Origin: an uncultured Gelidibacter sp.
Lineage (GTDB): Bacteria > Bacteroidota > Bacteroidia > Flavobacteriales > Flavobacteriaceae
Length of the DNA stretch: 64,000 nt
Assembly (NCBI RefSeq): GCF_947500795.1
Contig: NZ_CANMTE010000001.1
Coordinates: 682,001-746,000 of the forward strand
Direction of reading: 5' to 3'
Shown here: one piece after another, positions 16,584 to 25,889 of the stretch
Layout: every line of letters begins with the position of its first letter
Numbering within the stretch: the first letter of the stretch is position 1
The notes under the pieces: model-generated
Seen by the model: the letters and a program-made list of their open reading frames with translations, nothing else
Database searches by the model: none
What the model was told of the DNA's origin: nothing
Program-made: the position numbers and the translations under genes

Positions 16584-17489
16584 ATGAACACTAAATATTA
16601 TGTTGCAGTTATCACGGCCTTTACAATATGGGGCTTTTTTAGTGTAGTGCTAAAGTCGCTAGACGATTTTACTGCATTTGATATTTTGAGTTATCGCACG
16701 CTTGGATCGGTGGTTATTATGCTTTTTGTGTCGTTAGTGCTACGGCCAAAAGCGTTGAAAGCTAATCTAAGCATATTTAAGTCGTTGGGGAAACTTGACA
16801 AGCGCAGAATTGTTATTGTCAATATCCTAAGTGGTTTGTTCCTCGCGCTTAACTGGTACATCTTCATTTATGTGATGAATAATGTGAGTGTCAGCGCAAC
16901 GTCTTTAGCGTACCTCATTTGCCCTATCTTAACCATGGTTTTGGCGTATCTCATTCTGAAGGAAAAGCTTCTTAAATTACAATGGGTAGCTGTAATATTG
17001 AGTTTAATAGGATGTTTGTTGCTTTCTTTAGGGAATTTTACGGACTTGTTTTACAGTATGATCATTGCACTCACTTACGCGCTGTATTTAGTCCTGCAGC
17101 GAAAAAATCAAGAAATGGATCGGTTTTTAGTATTGACGTGCCAAGTGTTCTTTGCAGTTGTTTTTCTGCTCCCATTTCTTGTGACCTACGATTCACCGAA
17201 TGAAAAAACGCCATTTTTCTATGGTATGTTGGCACTGATTGCAGTGGTATTCACCATCATCCCTATGTTTCTTAATATCTATGCACTGAGAGGTTTAAAC
17301 TCTTCTGTGGTGGGCGTATTTATCTATTTAAATCCGCTGATCAACTTTGTGCTCGCCATTTTCTATTTTAAAGAAGAAATTAGTCTGTTAGAAGCGATAT
17401 GCTATATCCTGATTGTTATTTCTATCGTCATCTTTAATTTTGCAGCGATAAAAAACAGAATTAACAGAAGGCGAGCCGCACATATTTAA
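16584..17489 (+). CDS. EamA/RarD-like drug-metabolite transporter
   Basis: This is an inner-membrane permease of about 301 residues with roughly ten hydrophobic segments in two EamA repeats. The first opens VAVITAFTIWGFFSVVLK. RarD-like features are ILSYRTLGSVVIML, the LALNWYIFIYVMN segment, and VSATSLAYLICPILTMVLAY. The C-terminal repeat ends with a basic tail (KNRINRRRAAHI). Members export or import small metabolites, and the substrate is not identifiable. The gene runs convergent to the dicarboxylate transporter with only two bases between their stop codons, so 3' transcripts must overlap. Confidence 0.88.
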   Translation: MNTKYYVAVITAFTIWGFFSVVLKSLDDFTAFDILSYRTLGSVVIMLFVSLVLRPKALKANLSIFKSLGKLDKRRIVIVNILSGLFLALNWYIFIYVMNNVSVSATSLAYLICPILTMVLAYLILKEKLLKLQWVAVILSLIGCLLLSLGNFTDLFYSMIIALTYALYLVLQRKNQEMDRFLVLTCQVFFAVVFLLPFLVTYDSPNEKTPFFYGMLALIAVVFTIIPMFLNIYALRGLNSSVVGVFIYLNPLINFVLAIFYFKEEISLLEAICYILIVISIVIFNFAAIKNRINRRRAAHI

Positions 17490-17491
17490 GT

Positions 17492-18937
17492 TTAGGAATC
17501 TAAGTCGAATGTTTCCGTTGGACTTTTCTTGTCTTCATAATCCAACATGTTTTCACCATCGGCGATGATGGAACACACTGTAGCATCACCAGTAACGTTA
17601 ACTACGGTTCTGAACATGTCCAAAATTCGATCTACAGGAAAAATAATAGCAATCCAAGCCGGATTAAGTCCTACCGAATCCAATACAATAATCAACATAA
17701 CCAAACCTGCGCTCGGTACCGCCGCCGATCCGATAGACGCCAACGTGGTTGTCATAACTACCGTTAATTGTTGACCTATGGTTAAGTCAATCATGTGCAA
17801 TTGCGCCAAAAAGATAACGGCTACAGCTTGATAAAGACTTGTTCCATCCATATTAACCGTCGCTCCAATTGGGAGTACGAAACTGCTTATTTTCTTGTTG
17901 ACACCAAGGTTTTGCTCCACACATTCCATAGTCACAGGAAGCGTCGCTGCACTACTAGACGTGGAAAACGCTAGGGTTTGTGCCGGACTCATCGCCTTAA
18001 AGAAACCTGCATAAGGAATCCGTTTGACGAAGCCCTTCAAAATTAAAGGGTAGGTTACAAATATCATGGTAAGGAGACCAATCATAACCGTTAAAGAATA
18101 CCAGCTTAATCCTTTGAAGATTTCCATGACTTTCCCAATGTCATCGCCTGCCATTTTACTAACGACACCGGCCAATAATGCAAATACAAAAAATGGCGCT
18201 GCCTGCATAACCAAGTCCACCATTTTAAGGAAAACTTCATTGATGCCGTCTACCAAACTTAATACAGGTGCAGATTTGTCATTAGGGATAAACAGTAAAG
18301 AAACACCAAAGAATATCGCGAAAAAGATGATTTGTAACATCAATCCGTTATTGGAAAGGGAATGAAAGAAGTTGTCAGGTACAATATCAACTAATGGTTG
18401 CAACGGTGTAGATTTCTTGCGTTTACCTGCCGTTTCAAGTTTATCTGATAACGACGCCTCCTTTAAGTCTTGTTTTGTTAAATCAGAAATTTCTTGAGCA
18501 CGCTTAAAATATTCAGGATCTTTTAAATAACTGATTCCGTCTTTAATTTCATAGCCTTGTGAATCCGCCCAAATTTCATAGTTGATACGGTTATCTATTC
18601 GGCTTTGTTCGTCAATAAGTTTACCTGGTTTTATGGTGTTAACTAAAATAAGTCCCAGGGAAATTGCAAAAACCGTTGTCAGTAAATAAATACCTAAAGT
18701 CTTCCCTCCCATGCGTCCCAAACTTTTTGGGTCTCCAATATTAGCAACACCACTGATGATGGAAAACAATACTAATGGAACCGCAATCAACTTTAATAAA
18801 TTGATAAAAATAGTTCCAAACGGATCAATCCAATTTATGGTAAAAGCGCTCCAACCCATTGAGCTAGAAACTAATGCCCAAATGATACCAAGGACCATTC
18901 CGATGATGATTTTCCAGTGTAGTGCTAATTTCTTCAT
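17492..18937 (-). CDS. Dicarboxylate/amino acid:cation symporter (DAACS, GltP/DctA-like)
   Basis: This is an inner-membrane sodium- or proton-coupled transporter for glutamate, aspartate or C4-dicarboxylates. The 481 residues include the serine-rich hairpin (FSTSSSAATLPVTME), the NMDGTSLYQA motif in TM7 that binds cations, and the AAVPSAGLVML hairpin 2. Compared with the usual 420-430 residues there is a polar charged insertion of about 65 residues near positions 110-180 (Lys/Glu/Asp-rich), between predicted TM3 and TM4. The C-terminal tail is acidic. The gene is transcribed alone. Substrate choice between glutamate and dicarboxylate is not certain. Confidence 0.93.
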   Translation of the reverse strand: MKKLALHWKIIIGMVLGIIWALVSSSMGWSAFTINWIDPFGTIFINLLKLIAVPLVLFSIISGVANIGDPKSLGRMGGKTLGIYLLTTVFAISLGLILVNTIKPGKLIDEQSRIDNRINYEIWADSQGYEIKDGISYLKDPEYFKRAQEISDLTKQDLKEASLSDKLETAGKRKKSTPLQPLVDIVPDNFFHSLSNNGLMLQIIFFAIFFGVSLLFIPNDKSAPVLSLVDGINEVFLKMVDLVMQAAPFFVFALLAGVVSKMAGDDIGKVMEIFKGLSWYSLTVMIGLLTMIFVTYPLILKGFVKRIPYAGFFKAMSPAQTLAFSTSSSAATLPVTMECVEQNLGVNKKISSFVLPIGATVNMDGTSLYQAVAVIFLAQLHMIDLTIGQQLTVVMTTTLASIGSAAVPSAGLVMLIIVLDSVGLNPAWIAIIFPVDRILDMFRTVVNVTGDATVCSIIADGENMLDYEDKKSPTETFDLDS

Positions 18938-19021
18938 GTAAATAAATATAATTTTATTCCCGATAATACCGGAATATTTTCAATTCTAACTCAATAATTT
19001 AGAATGCTAAAAGTTTCGTTT

Positions 19022-20089
19022 CTACGTATTGATCTCTTGTCTGCGCAAAAGTTGGTAATCAGCCAAAACTAAGGCGGCCATGGCTTCCACTATAGGGATC
19101 GCTCTTGGCACCACGCATGGATCATGACGACCTTTGCCTTGCATTTCTACAATATTACCTTTATTATCGAGTGTGTTTTGTTTTTGAATAACTGTTGCAA
19201 CAGGTTTGAAAGCAACTCTGAAATAGATATCCATACCATTACTGATTCCGCCTTGAATTCCTCCAGATAAATTAGTTTTGGTGCTGCCGTTAGGATTAAA
19301 TTGATCGTTATGATCACTGCCCTTCATTTTAGCGCCACAGAAACCGCTGCCGTATTCAAAACCTTTTACAGCGTTGATAGAAAGCATTGCTTTACCGAGT
19401 TCTGCATGCAATTTATCGAAGACAGGTTCTCCAAGTCCGACAGGTAAATTTTGAATCACGCAGGTCACAGTTCCGCCAATCGTATCACCTTCTTTTCTGA
19501 TTTCTCTAATACGCTCAATCATCTGATTTGCAATATTTTCATCAGGGCAACGTACAGTATTACTTTCAATCTTTGAGAAGTCTAAATCTTGGTAAGGTTT
19601 CTCTAAAAACAAGTCGCCAACTGATGATGTATACGCGTGGATTTTAACGTCTTTGAGCATTTGTTTTGCAATGGCTCCCGCTACAACTCTACAAGCCGTT
19701 TCTCTTGCAGAACTTCTTCCACCACCTCTATAATCCCGTATACCATATTTTTGATCATAAGTGTAATCGGCGTGACTTGGGCGGTAAACGTCTTTTATAT
19801 GTGAATAATCGTTTGATTTTTGATTCGTGTTTTTAATGATAAAACCAATAGGCGTTCCTGTGGTTTTACCTTCAAAAATTCCCGATAGGAATTCAACAAC
19901 GTCCGATTCTTTCCGTTGTGTTACAATGTCAGATTGGCCCGGTTTGCGACGGTCCATTTCCAATTGAATGGCATCAAAATCTAATTGTATTCCTGATGGA
20001 CAACCATCAATTACGCCACCAAGAGCGGCTCCGTGAGACTCGCCAAATGTGGTGAGCTTGAATAATTTTCCGAAGGAATTCCCTGCCAT
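19022..20089 (-). CDS. aroC: Chorismate synthase
   Basis: This is the last enzyme of the shikimate pathway; it converts 5-enolpyruvylshikimate-3-phosphate to chorismate using reduced FMN. The 355 residues are typical. The three family signatures are visible: [18 protein letters not shown] near residue 15, the [15 protein letters not shown] segment near 120, and [16 protein letters not shown] near 323. It is preceded by a TAnnTTTG element and transcribed alone. No other aro genes are in the window. Confidence 0.97.
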   Translation of the reverse strand: MAGNSFGKLFKLTTFGESHGAALGGVIDGCPSGIQLDFDAIQLEMDRRKPGQSDIVTQRKESDVVEFLSGIFEGKTTGTPIGFIIKNTNQKSNDYSHIKDVYRPSHADYTYDQKYGIRDYRGGGRSSARETACRVVAGAIAKQMLKDVKIHAYTSSVGDLFLEKPYQDLDFSKIESNTVRCPDENIANQMIERIREIRKEGDTIGGTVTCVIQNLPVGLGEPVFDKLHAELGKAMLSINAVKGFEYGSGFCGAKMKGSDHNDQFNPNGSTKTNLSGGIQGGISNGMDIYFRVAFKPVATVIQKQNTLDNKGNIVEMQGKGRHDPCVVPRAIPIVEAMAALVLADYQLLRRQEINT

Positions 20090-20130
20090 ATATCTTATTT
20101 TATGCTAATGTAATTGTATTCTGAGAGAAA

Positions 20131-20138
20131 CAAAAATA
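20131..20138 (-). promoter_or_regulatory. Bacteroidota-type -7 element for aroC
   Basis: On the minus strand 20138 to 20131 reads TATTTTTG, an exact TAnnTTTG, 42 bases before the aroC ATG. No clear -33 element is seen. Confidence 0.5.
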
Positions 20139-20279
20139 GAATTTTAAAACCTTTTTGGTTTTTTTAATTGCAGAAAGGTAACAATTACTTAATAAAAACC
20201 TCATAATTAATTAATTGTGTGGTAACCTTCAGAATATATTTAATTTTTTAATTTGTCTATATAACTAGAATCGAAACTA

Positions 20280-21119
20280 TTGAAATTAAAACGAAAAGTA
20301 GAAGTTGCAGTCATCTCAGATGTGCATTTGGGAGCCTACGGCTGCCGTGCAAAGGAATTACTGACCTATCTGAACAGTATTGACCCAAAGACATTGGTCT
20401 TGAATGGTGATATTATGGATGTCTGGCAGTTTAGTAAACACTATTTCCCGAAATCGCATTTAAAAGTGATTAAGAAGCTTATCGATATGGCTTCTGATGG
20501 TGTTGAAGTAATTTACATTACAGGCAACCATGATGAAATGCTGCGAAAATTTAGCGGCACTTCCATTGGAAATATTTCTATTGTAGACAAGGTGGCATTG
20601 GAATTAGATGGCAAGAAAGCATGGATTTTTCATGGGGATGTGTTTGATATGTCTATTCAAAACGCCAAATGGCTCGCCAAGCTTGGTGGTTATGGTTATG
20701 ATTTGCTGATTGTGCTAAATGGGCTTATTAACTGGTGCTTAGAAAAAACCGGGAGAGAGCGGTATTCGCTATCCAAAAAGATAAAAAACAGCGTTAAAAG
20801 TGCTTTAAAATACATCAACGATTTTGAAAACGTTGTATCAGACCTCGCTATTGAAAAAGGGTATGATTACGTGATCTGTGGACATATCCATCAGCCCAAC
20901 ATGTTGTTGAAAGAAAACAAATTAGGTAAAACGATGTATTTAAATTCAGGCGACTGGGTTGAAAACTACACCGCCTTGGAATATCAATTTAAACGTTGGA
21001 AAATCTATAATTACCAGCAAGATAAACTGACTCCGTTCTTTGGCGATGAAGATTTAAAAGATTTGGACATCAACGCTTTGATTGCGGCCATAACGATTAT
21101 CGACCCAAAGATAAAATAA
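20280..21119 (+). CDS. LpxH-like metallophosphoesterase (UDP-2,3-diacylglucosamine diphosphatase family)
   Basis: This is a calcineurin-like binuclear metal phosphoesterase of 279 residues. Metal ligands can be read in order: Asp14/His16 (ISDVHLG), Asp44 with NGD, Asn83-His84-Asp85 (TGNHDE), His118 (HGDVFD) and His202/His204 (CGHIHQP). The closest characterised relative is LpxH of the lipid A pathway, which hydrolyses UDP-2,3-diacylglucosamine. The protein is longer than E. coli LpxH, so other nucleotide-diphosphate substrates are possible. No ATG precedes the first motif: the only in-frame start after the upstream stop is TTG at 20280, so a TTG start is required. Confidence 0.87.
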   Translation: MKLKRKVEVAVISDVHLGAYGCRAKELLTYLNSIDPKTLVLNGDIMDVWQFSKHYFPKSHLKVIKKLIDMASDGVEVIYITGNHDEMLRKFSGTSIGNISIVDKVALELDGKKAWIFHGDVFDMSIQNAKWLAKLGGYGYDLLIVLNGLINWCLEKTGRERYSLSKKIKNSVKSALKYINDFENVVSDLAIEKGYDYVICGHIHQPNMLLKENKLGKTMYLNSGDWVENYTALEYQFKRWKIYNYQQDKLTPFFGDEDLKDLDINALIAAITIIDPKIK

Positions 21120-21169
21120 TTCGCATACCATCCTAAAACAACATCCACCAAGCTCAAATAAAGAGCAGC

Positions 21170-24097
21170 TTACAAAAGAGCGCGTCTCAAAATGGTAATT
21201 GGATGAAATGCTTCTCTGTCTGTGCCATCCTTAATTTGATGTCTGCAGCTCGTTCCATTTGCTGAAATCACCGTATTCTCATCGGCCATTCTCACTGCAG
21301 GGAATAAGGTTTGCTCACCTACATTCATACTCACTTCATAATGCTCTTTTTCGTAACCAAAACTTCCTGCCATGCCGCAGCATCCACTCGGAATTATAGT
21401 CACTTTATAGTTTTCTGGCAGATTCAATACCGCAAAACTCGACATTTGATTACGAAGCGCTTTTTGATGGCAGTGGCCATGGAATTTTATGGTTTTGGCT
21501 TCTTTGCTAAATTGTGAAGCAGTAATGTTGTTGGACGCTATTTCTCTTTGGATAAATTCCTCTATCAGTAAGGTGTGTTTTGCAATGTTTTTTGCGGCTT
21601 CTTTATTATCGGCCAATTTTGGATATTCATCTGTAAAAGTCAAAATTGCGGAAGGCTCAATACCAATTAACGGCGTTTCCGCAGTAATGAGATCCTTAAA
21701 AATAGTGACATTTTCATTGGCTACTTTTTTAGCCTGCTCCAACAATCCTTTTGATAAAAATGCACGCCCGGATTCTGAGTGGGAAACGAACTTGATTTTG
21801 TAGTTTAAACCCAATAATAAATCGATAGCATCTTGGCCGATGCTCGCATCTAAATGATTGGTGAATTCATCATTAAAGAAGTAAACTGTTTTAATATATT
21901 TTTTTTCAACTGATTGATTTACATTGTTTTTAATGTAGTTGCTTAAACTTTTAGTTGATACTAAAGGCAAGGTCCGTTCTTTGGCTATTTTGAATGCGCT
22001 TTTTATAATTGATGACGTCAATGTGTTGGTGAAAAAGAAATTCGTGAGCTGAGGCACCTTGCTTGCAACGTTGTTCAAATCGTTGTTATAAGCAAACAGT
22101 TTTGTTCTTAAAGAGACACCATTTGCCTTCTGATATTGGTATTGGAATTCTGCTTTTAAACTCGCCACATCAACACTGCTTGGACATTCACTTGCACAAG
22201 CTTTACAGCTTAAGCACAGATCAAACGCATCCTTTAATTCTTGATGATCAAATTTGTTAGCCTTCTCTGAATTGGTTAAAAATTCACGTAACGCATTTGC
22301 TCTACCACGGGTAGTGTCTTTTTCATTTCTGGTAGCTCTAAAGCTCGGACACATCGTGCCTCCAAATTCAGGAAGCTTTCTACAATCGCCAGAGCCATTA
22401 CATTTTTCAGCTTCGCGTAAAATCCCTAATGATGCTGAAAAGTCTAATAATGTTTCTATTTTTGGTTCCGTTCTGTCCGGTTGATAGCGTAAATTTTCAT
22501 CCATTGGGTAAGCATCAACAATTTTGCCTGGATTGAAAATATTGTGCGGATCGAAGACACTTTTAATGCGTTTTAATAACTGATAATTTTCATCACCAAT
22601 CATCAATGGAATAAATTCAGCCCTAACAATGCCGTCGCCGTGCTCACCACTCATTGAACCTTGATACTTTTTAACAAGATGCGCCACATCAGTGGTAATT
22701 TGCCTGAAAAGCGCTACATCTTCACTCTTTTTAAGATTAAGTATCGGTCTTAAATGTAATTCTCCCGCGCCCGCATGTGCATAATAAATGGCTTTTTGAC
22801 CATGACCTTTCATCAATTGTGTAAACTCACTGATATAATTGGCCAAATCTGGTAGTGCAACTGCGGTGTCTTCAATACATGCTGCCGATTTCTTATCGCC
22901 AATCATATTACCTAAAAGTCCCAATCCGGCTTTTCTAAGTTCTACTGCTTTATCAATTTCATCGCCTATTAAAACAGGCACAGCATAGCTTAATCCAGAA
23001 TCTTGAATGGCTTTAACAAGCGCTTCGGTTTGTTTTTCTACAGCTTCATAGGTTGTTGCTCGCACTTCACACATTAAAATTGCTTCAGGATCATCAACAA
23101 TAAAAGCTCTGTTTTCTGCTTGAGTTTTATTTTGTTTGGTACAATCCAAGATGGTTTTATCCATCATTTCACAGGTAAACAAATGGTGTTGCATGGTCAT
23201 TTCAACACTTTGCAAACAGGCCTCAATACTATGGAAATGTGCTGCTACCATCATGCTTTCGCTTGGTGGAAGTACATCCAATTGCAAGGTGATCTCAGTG
23301 GTAAACGCTAAAGTACCTTCACTCCCCGATAATAATTTGCACATGTTGAACTGCTCCGCATTTGTACTGAAAATTTCATTCTTTAAAAGCTCATCAACTG
23401 CGTAACCTGTATTCCGTCTATGGATTTCAGGTTTTGGGAACTTGTCAGCAATGCGTTGTTGAACATGTTCTGGTTGGAGTTCCTTATAAACTGTTTGATA
23501 AATTTGGCCTTCTAAAGTGCTGAGCTTGGTTTTTTCAAAGAAATCATCCTTAGTAATGTTTGTGAAAATAGCTTCACTTCCATCGCTTAAAATAGTTTTC
23601 ATTCTGAGAACCTTATCTCGGGTAACACCATACTGAATTGAAGTTGTTCCAGAGGAGTTGTTCCCTACCATCCCACCAATCATACAGCGATTGGATGTAG
23701 ACGTGTTAGGTCCGAAAAACAACCCGAAGGGTTTCAAATAGTTATTAAGTTCGTCACGCACCACACCTGGTTGAACAGTCACTGTTCGGGCCTTTTCATT
23801 AACGTCTAAAATTTTTGTAAAATGTTTAGAAACGTCCACAACAATGCCTTCACCAACACACTGCCCCGCTAAAGACGTACCTGCTGTACGCGGAATCAAA
23901 GAGGTTTGGTGTGTTTTTGCAAAATTGATCAATACTTTCAAATCTTTTATGGACTTTGGATAGGCCACAGCAAGAGGCAATTTCCTGTAAACAGAAGCAT
24001 CTGTAGCATACAGCGCCTTCATTAAATCGTCCGTAAAAAATTGTCCTTCCAATTGATTTTTAAGCTCTTGGAATGGGATGTTTAAGTCTTTAACCAT
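21170..24097 (-). CDS. FAD-linked oxidase fused to Fe-S/CCG domains (D-lactate dehydrogenase-like)
   Basis: This is a 975-residue flavo-iron-sulfur protein. Residues 30-270 are the FAD_binding_4 (PCMH) domain with IPRTAGTSLAGQCVGEG; about 270-540 is FAD-oxidase C (YAHAGAGELHLRP, GEHGDGIVRAE). Then come cysteine motifs CNGSGDCRK and CLSCKACASEC (628-638), and a C-terminal GlpC/HdrD-like CCG part with HGHCHQKAL and SGCCGMAGSFGYE. The arrangement equals D-lactate or D-2-hydroxyacid dehydrogenases that feed electrons to quinone (YdiJ/Dld-II type). The substrate is inferred. The gene is transcribed alone, divergent from the outer-membrane protein gene. Confidence 0.9.
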   Translation of the reverse strand: MVKDLNIPFQELKNQLEGQFFTDDLMKALYATDASVYRKLPLAVAYPKSIKDLKVLINFAKTHQTSLIPRTAGTSLAGQCVGEGIVVDVSKHFTKILDVNEKARTVTVQPGVVRDELNNYLKPFGLFFGPNTSTSNRCMIGGMVGNNSSGTTSIQYGVTRDKVLRMKTILSDGSEAIFTNITKDDFFEKTKLSTLEGQIYQTVYKELQPEHVQQRIADKFPKPEIHRRNTGYAVDELLKNEIFSTNAEQFNMCKLLSGSEGTLAFTTEITLQLDVLPPSESMMVAAHFHSIEACLQSVEMTMQHHLFTCEMMDKTILDCTKQNKTQAENRAFIVDDPEAILMCEVRATTYEAVEKQTEALVKAIQDSGLSYAVPVLIGDEIDKAVELRKAGLGLLGNMIGDKKSAACIEDTAVALPDLANYISEFTQLMKGHGQKAIYYAHAGAGELHLRPILNLKKSEDVALFRQITTDVAHLVKKYQGSMSGEHGDGIVRAEFIPLMIGDENYQLLKRIKSVFDPHNIFNPGKIVDAYPMDENLRYQPDRTEPKIETLLDFSASLGILREAEKCNGSGDCRKLPEFGGTMCPSFRATRNEKDTTRGRANALREFLTNSEKANKFDHQELKDAFDLCLSCKACASECPSSVDVASLKAEFQYQYQKANGVSLRTKLFAYNNDLNNVASKVPQLTNFFFTNTLTSSIIKSAFKIAKERTLPLVSTKSLSNYIKNNVNQSVEKKYIKTVYFFNDEFTNHLDASIGQDAIDLLLGLNYKIKFVSHSESGRAFLSKGLLEQAKKVANENVTIFKDLITAETPLIGIEPSAILTFTDEYPKLADNKEAAKNIAKHTLLIEEFIQREIASNNITASQFSKEAKTIKFHGHCHQKALRNQMSSFAVLNLPENYKVTIIPSGCCGMAGSFGYEKEHYEVSMNVGEQTLFPAVRMADENTVISANGTSCRHQIKDGTDREAFHPITILRRALL

Positions 24098-24213
24098 CGG
24101 TATTTGTGAAATTCAGGTACGTTGTTAAAAATAGGAGTTAAAATTAGGTTTTATTAAACCAATTTTAACATAAAGTTGGCCAATTTTTTTAAGAATCATA
24201 ACAATTCAAAATG

Positions 24214-24221
24214 TATTTTTG
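24214..24221 (+). promoter_or_regulatory. Bacteroidota-type -7 element for the outer-membrane protein gene
   Basis: TATTTTTG fits TAnnTTTG, 23 bases before the ATG at 24244. A T-rich stretch (24184-24190) lies at roughly -33 spacing. Confidence 0.5.
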
Positions 24222-24243
24222 TTAAAACTTAAAAACTAACATT

Positions 24244-24744
24244 ATGAAAAGATTATTTTTAATTGCAGTTGCTTTTATTGGCGGCTCTATGATGGTGAAT
24301 GCTCAGGATATTGCTGACAACGCTATTGGTCTACGTCTAGGAGATAGTGACGGATTTGGCGCAGAAGTATCTTACCAACGTGCGTTAGGATCAGAGAATC
24401 GTTTAGAATTGGATTTAGGAATTAGAAATGGAAAACACTATGACGGATTTAAACTAGCTGGTATTTACCAATGGGTTTGGAATATTGATGGTGGATTTAA
24501 CTGGTACGCTGGTCCTGGTGCTGGTCTTGCAAGTTATAGCTACGATTATAAAGACAAAGATTTCCGTCGTGATGATAGTGAAACTTTTGTATTTCTTGCA
24601 GGTCAAGTAGGTATCGAATACAATTTTGATATCCCATTAATGTTATCATTGGATTTCAGACCAGAATTTGGTTTTGGTAATGAAGATTTCGACAACAATG
24701 ATTTAGATTTTGATATCGCTTTAGGGATCAGATTCCAATTCTAG
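24244..24744 (+). CDS. Small outer-membrane beta-barrel protein
   Basis: The product is 166 residues with a clear signal peptide (MKRLFLIAVAFIGGSMMVNAQ, cleavage after NA-Q or near it). The mature part alternates hydrophobic and polar residues in short strands rich in Gly, Tyr and Asp, and the last residue is Phe (GIRFQF), as expected for barrel insertion by BamA. The YAGPGAGLASYSY and VGIEYNFDIPLMLSLDFRPEFG stretches resemble the OmpW/OmpA-barrel-like proteins of Bacteroidota. Eight strands are plausible. No specific function can be given. It is monocistronic, with a good -7 element and a terminator. Confidence 0.75.
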   Translation: MKRLFLIAVAFIGGSMMVNAQDIADNAIGLRLGDSDGFGAEVSYQRALGSENRLELDLGIRNGKHYDGFKLAGIYQWVWNIDGGFNWYAGPGAGLASYSYDYKDKDFRRDDSETFVFLAGQVGIEYNFDIPLMLSLDFRPEFGFGNEDFDNNDLDFDIALGIRFQF

Positions 24745-24780
24745 TAAATGCATTGCTTCTTTTTGAAGTTTATAAATTAG

Positions 24781-24813
24781 AAAACCATCATTTAAACAAT
24801 GATGGTTTTTTTT
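24781..24813. terminator. Bidirectional rho-independent terminator
   Basis: AAAACCATCATT (24781-24792) pairs with AATGATGGTTTT (24798-24809) around a TAAAC loop, followed by further Ts. It separates the convergent barrel-protein and AraC genes. Confidence 0.9.
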
Positions 24814-24817
24814 ATGT

Positions 24818-25834
24818 CTATTTTAGATGTCTATTGCGATATTCCGTGGGTGTCATCTGATAATTATCCTTAAAGATTTTCGAAAAGTAACTGCGACTTG
24901 TTAAGCCAATTTTATAGACCACTTCTGAAATGTTGAAGTTTTTATCTCTTAACAATGTTGATGCAATATCCAAGCGTATATCAGTAATGTAATTGTTGAC
25001 AGTGGTATTAAACAGAATTTTAAAACCCTCCTGAAGTTTGGCTTCGGTCAGTCCTACTTCTTTCGCAATGTCACTAATATTATAAGTTTTTTCTAAGTTG
25101 AGTTTAATAAACTGCACGGCCTGTTTTATTTTAAACACTTCGTTCTGCCTTAATACGTGCTGTTTGTCCTCATTATTTAAATCATCCTGGTATTGCACAA
25201 TATGATTCCCCAATAATTGATATCCGGAACTAATCATGAAGATACGCCTTAAGAAGAAGTTGTCCTTAAAAGACTTGATATCCTCAAAAATTTCGGCAAG
25301 CGCCAAACTGTAATAGCCTTCATGGTAAAAGCTCTTAGCAGCTTTAATGTCGCCAAATAGATCATGAAGATCAGACGTAATCAGTTCTGAAGCGCAGTCA
25401 TCATTTAATAAAAAACGCTCTCTATCCATTTCTAAACTGTAAAGATGAATTGCCTTATCCTTTTTGAATCTAAGCACATGCCCATTATTGTCCTTACTGG
25501 CAACAATAGCTTGTTGGTATTCCTGCAATTCGTGGAGTTGTTCCTCATTTGAAAAACGGTGATCAAAATTGCCCTTTGTACAGTATAAAAATTTTAATGG
25601 ATGGGTGAGATCTTTAACAAACTGGATTTCCACATCCTTGTTAAATTGGCAGTTATATTCGATGATTCCCAAACCAGATTCAAGCATCATGGCTTTTATA
25701 AAACCGTCGCCTATGTCGCTGGTCAGTTCTAAGTGATACTCCTTACAATTGAGTTGGTATGGGATTTGCAAAGCTGCAGCCAAATCTTGAATGACCAAAT
25801 CTACAGGCAAAGAATTCACTTTAAGAGTTACCAT
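24818..25834 (-). CDS. AraC-family transcriptional regulator
   Basis: This is a DNA-binding protein of 338 residues. The C-terminal 100 residues are the two-helix-turn-helix AraC domain: ISDIAKEVGLTEAKLQEGFK (first HTH), then NISEVVYKIGLTSRSYFSKIFK (second HTH) and the conserved end MTPTEYRN. The N-terminal 220 residues have no cupin signature that I recognise. They contain LKFLYCTKGNFDHRF and a helical AKSFYHEGYYSLALAEIFED part, a layout seen in flavobacterial AraC regulators with unknown effector. It lies 55 bases downstream of bshA on the same strand and may be cotranscribed with it or have its own promoter. Confidence 0.88.
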   Translation of the reverse strand: MVTLKVNSLPVDLVIQDLAAALQIPYQLNCKEYHLELTSDIGDGFIKAMMLESGLGIIEYNCQFNKDVEIQFVKDLTHPLKFLYCTKGNFDHRFSNEEQLHELQEYQQAIVASKDNNGHVLRFKKDKAIHLYSLEMDRERFLLNDDCASELITSDLHDLFGDIKAAKSFYHEGYYSLALAEIFEDIKSFKDNFFLRRIFMISSGYQLLGNHIVQYQDDLNNEDKQHVLRQNEVFKIKQAVQFIKLNLEKTYNISDIAKEVGLTEAKLQEGFKILFNTTVNNYITDIRLDIASTLLRDKNFNISEVVYKIGLTSRSYFSKIFKDNYQMTPTEYRNRHLK

Positions 25835-25889
25835 GTGCTAGAGATTTTCACTTCCAAAACTTAGATAAAGGAAGACTATAAATATAATA

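Noticed and set aside
20175-20229. Imperfect inverted repeat (AAGGTAAC ... GGTAACCTT) between aroC and the LpxH-like gene
   Set aside because: The arms do not pair over a useful length because GGTAAC and GGTTACC are out of register; not strong enough to list as an operator.
21151-21172. Hairpin AAGCTC/GAGC between the LpxH-like and FAD/Fe-S genes as a terminator
   Set aside because: Short interrupted stem and no T-run on either strand.
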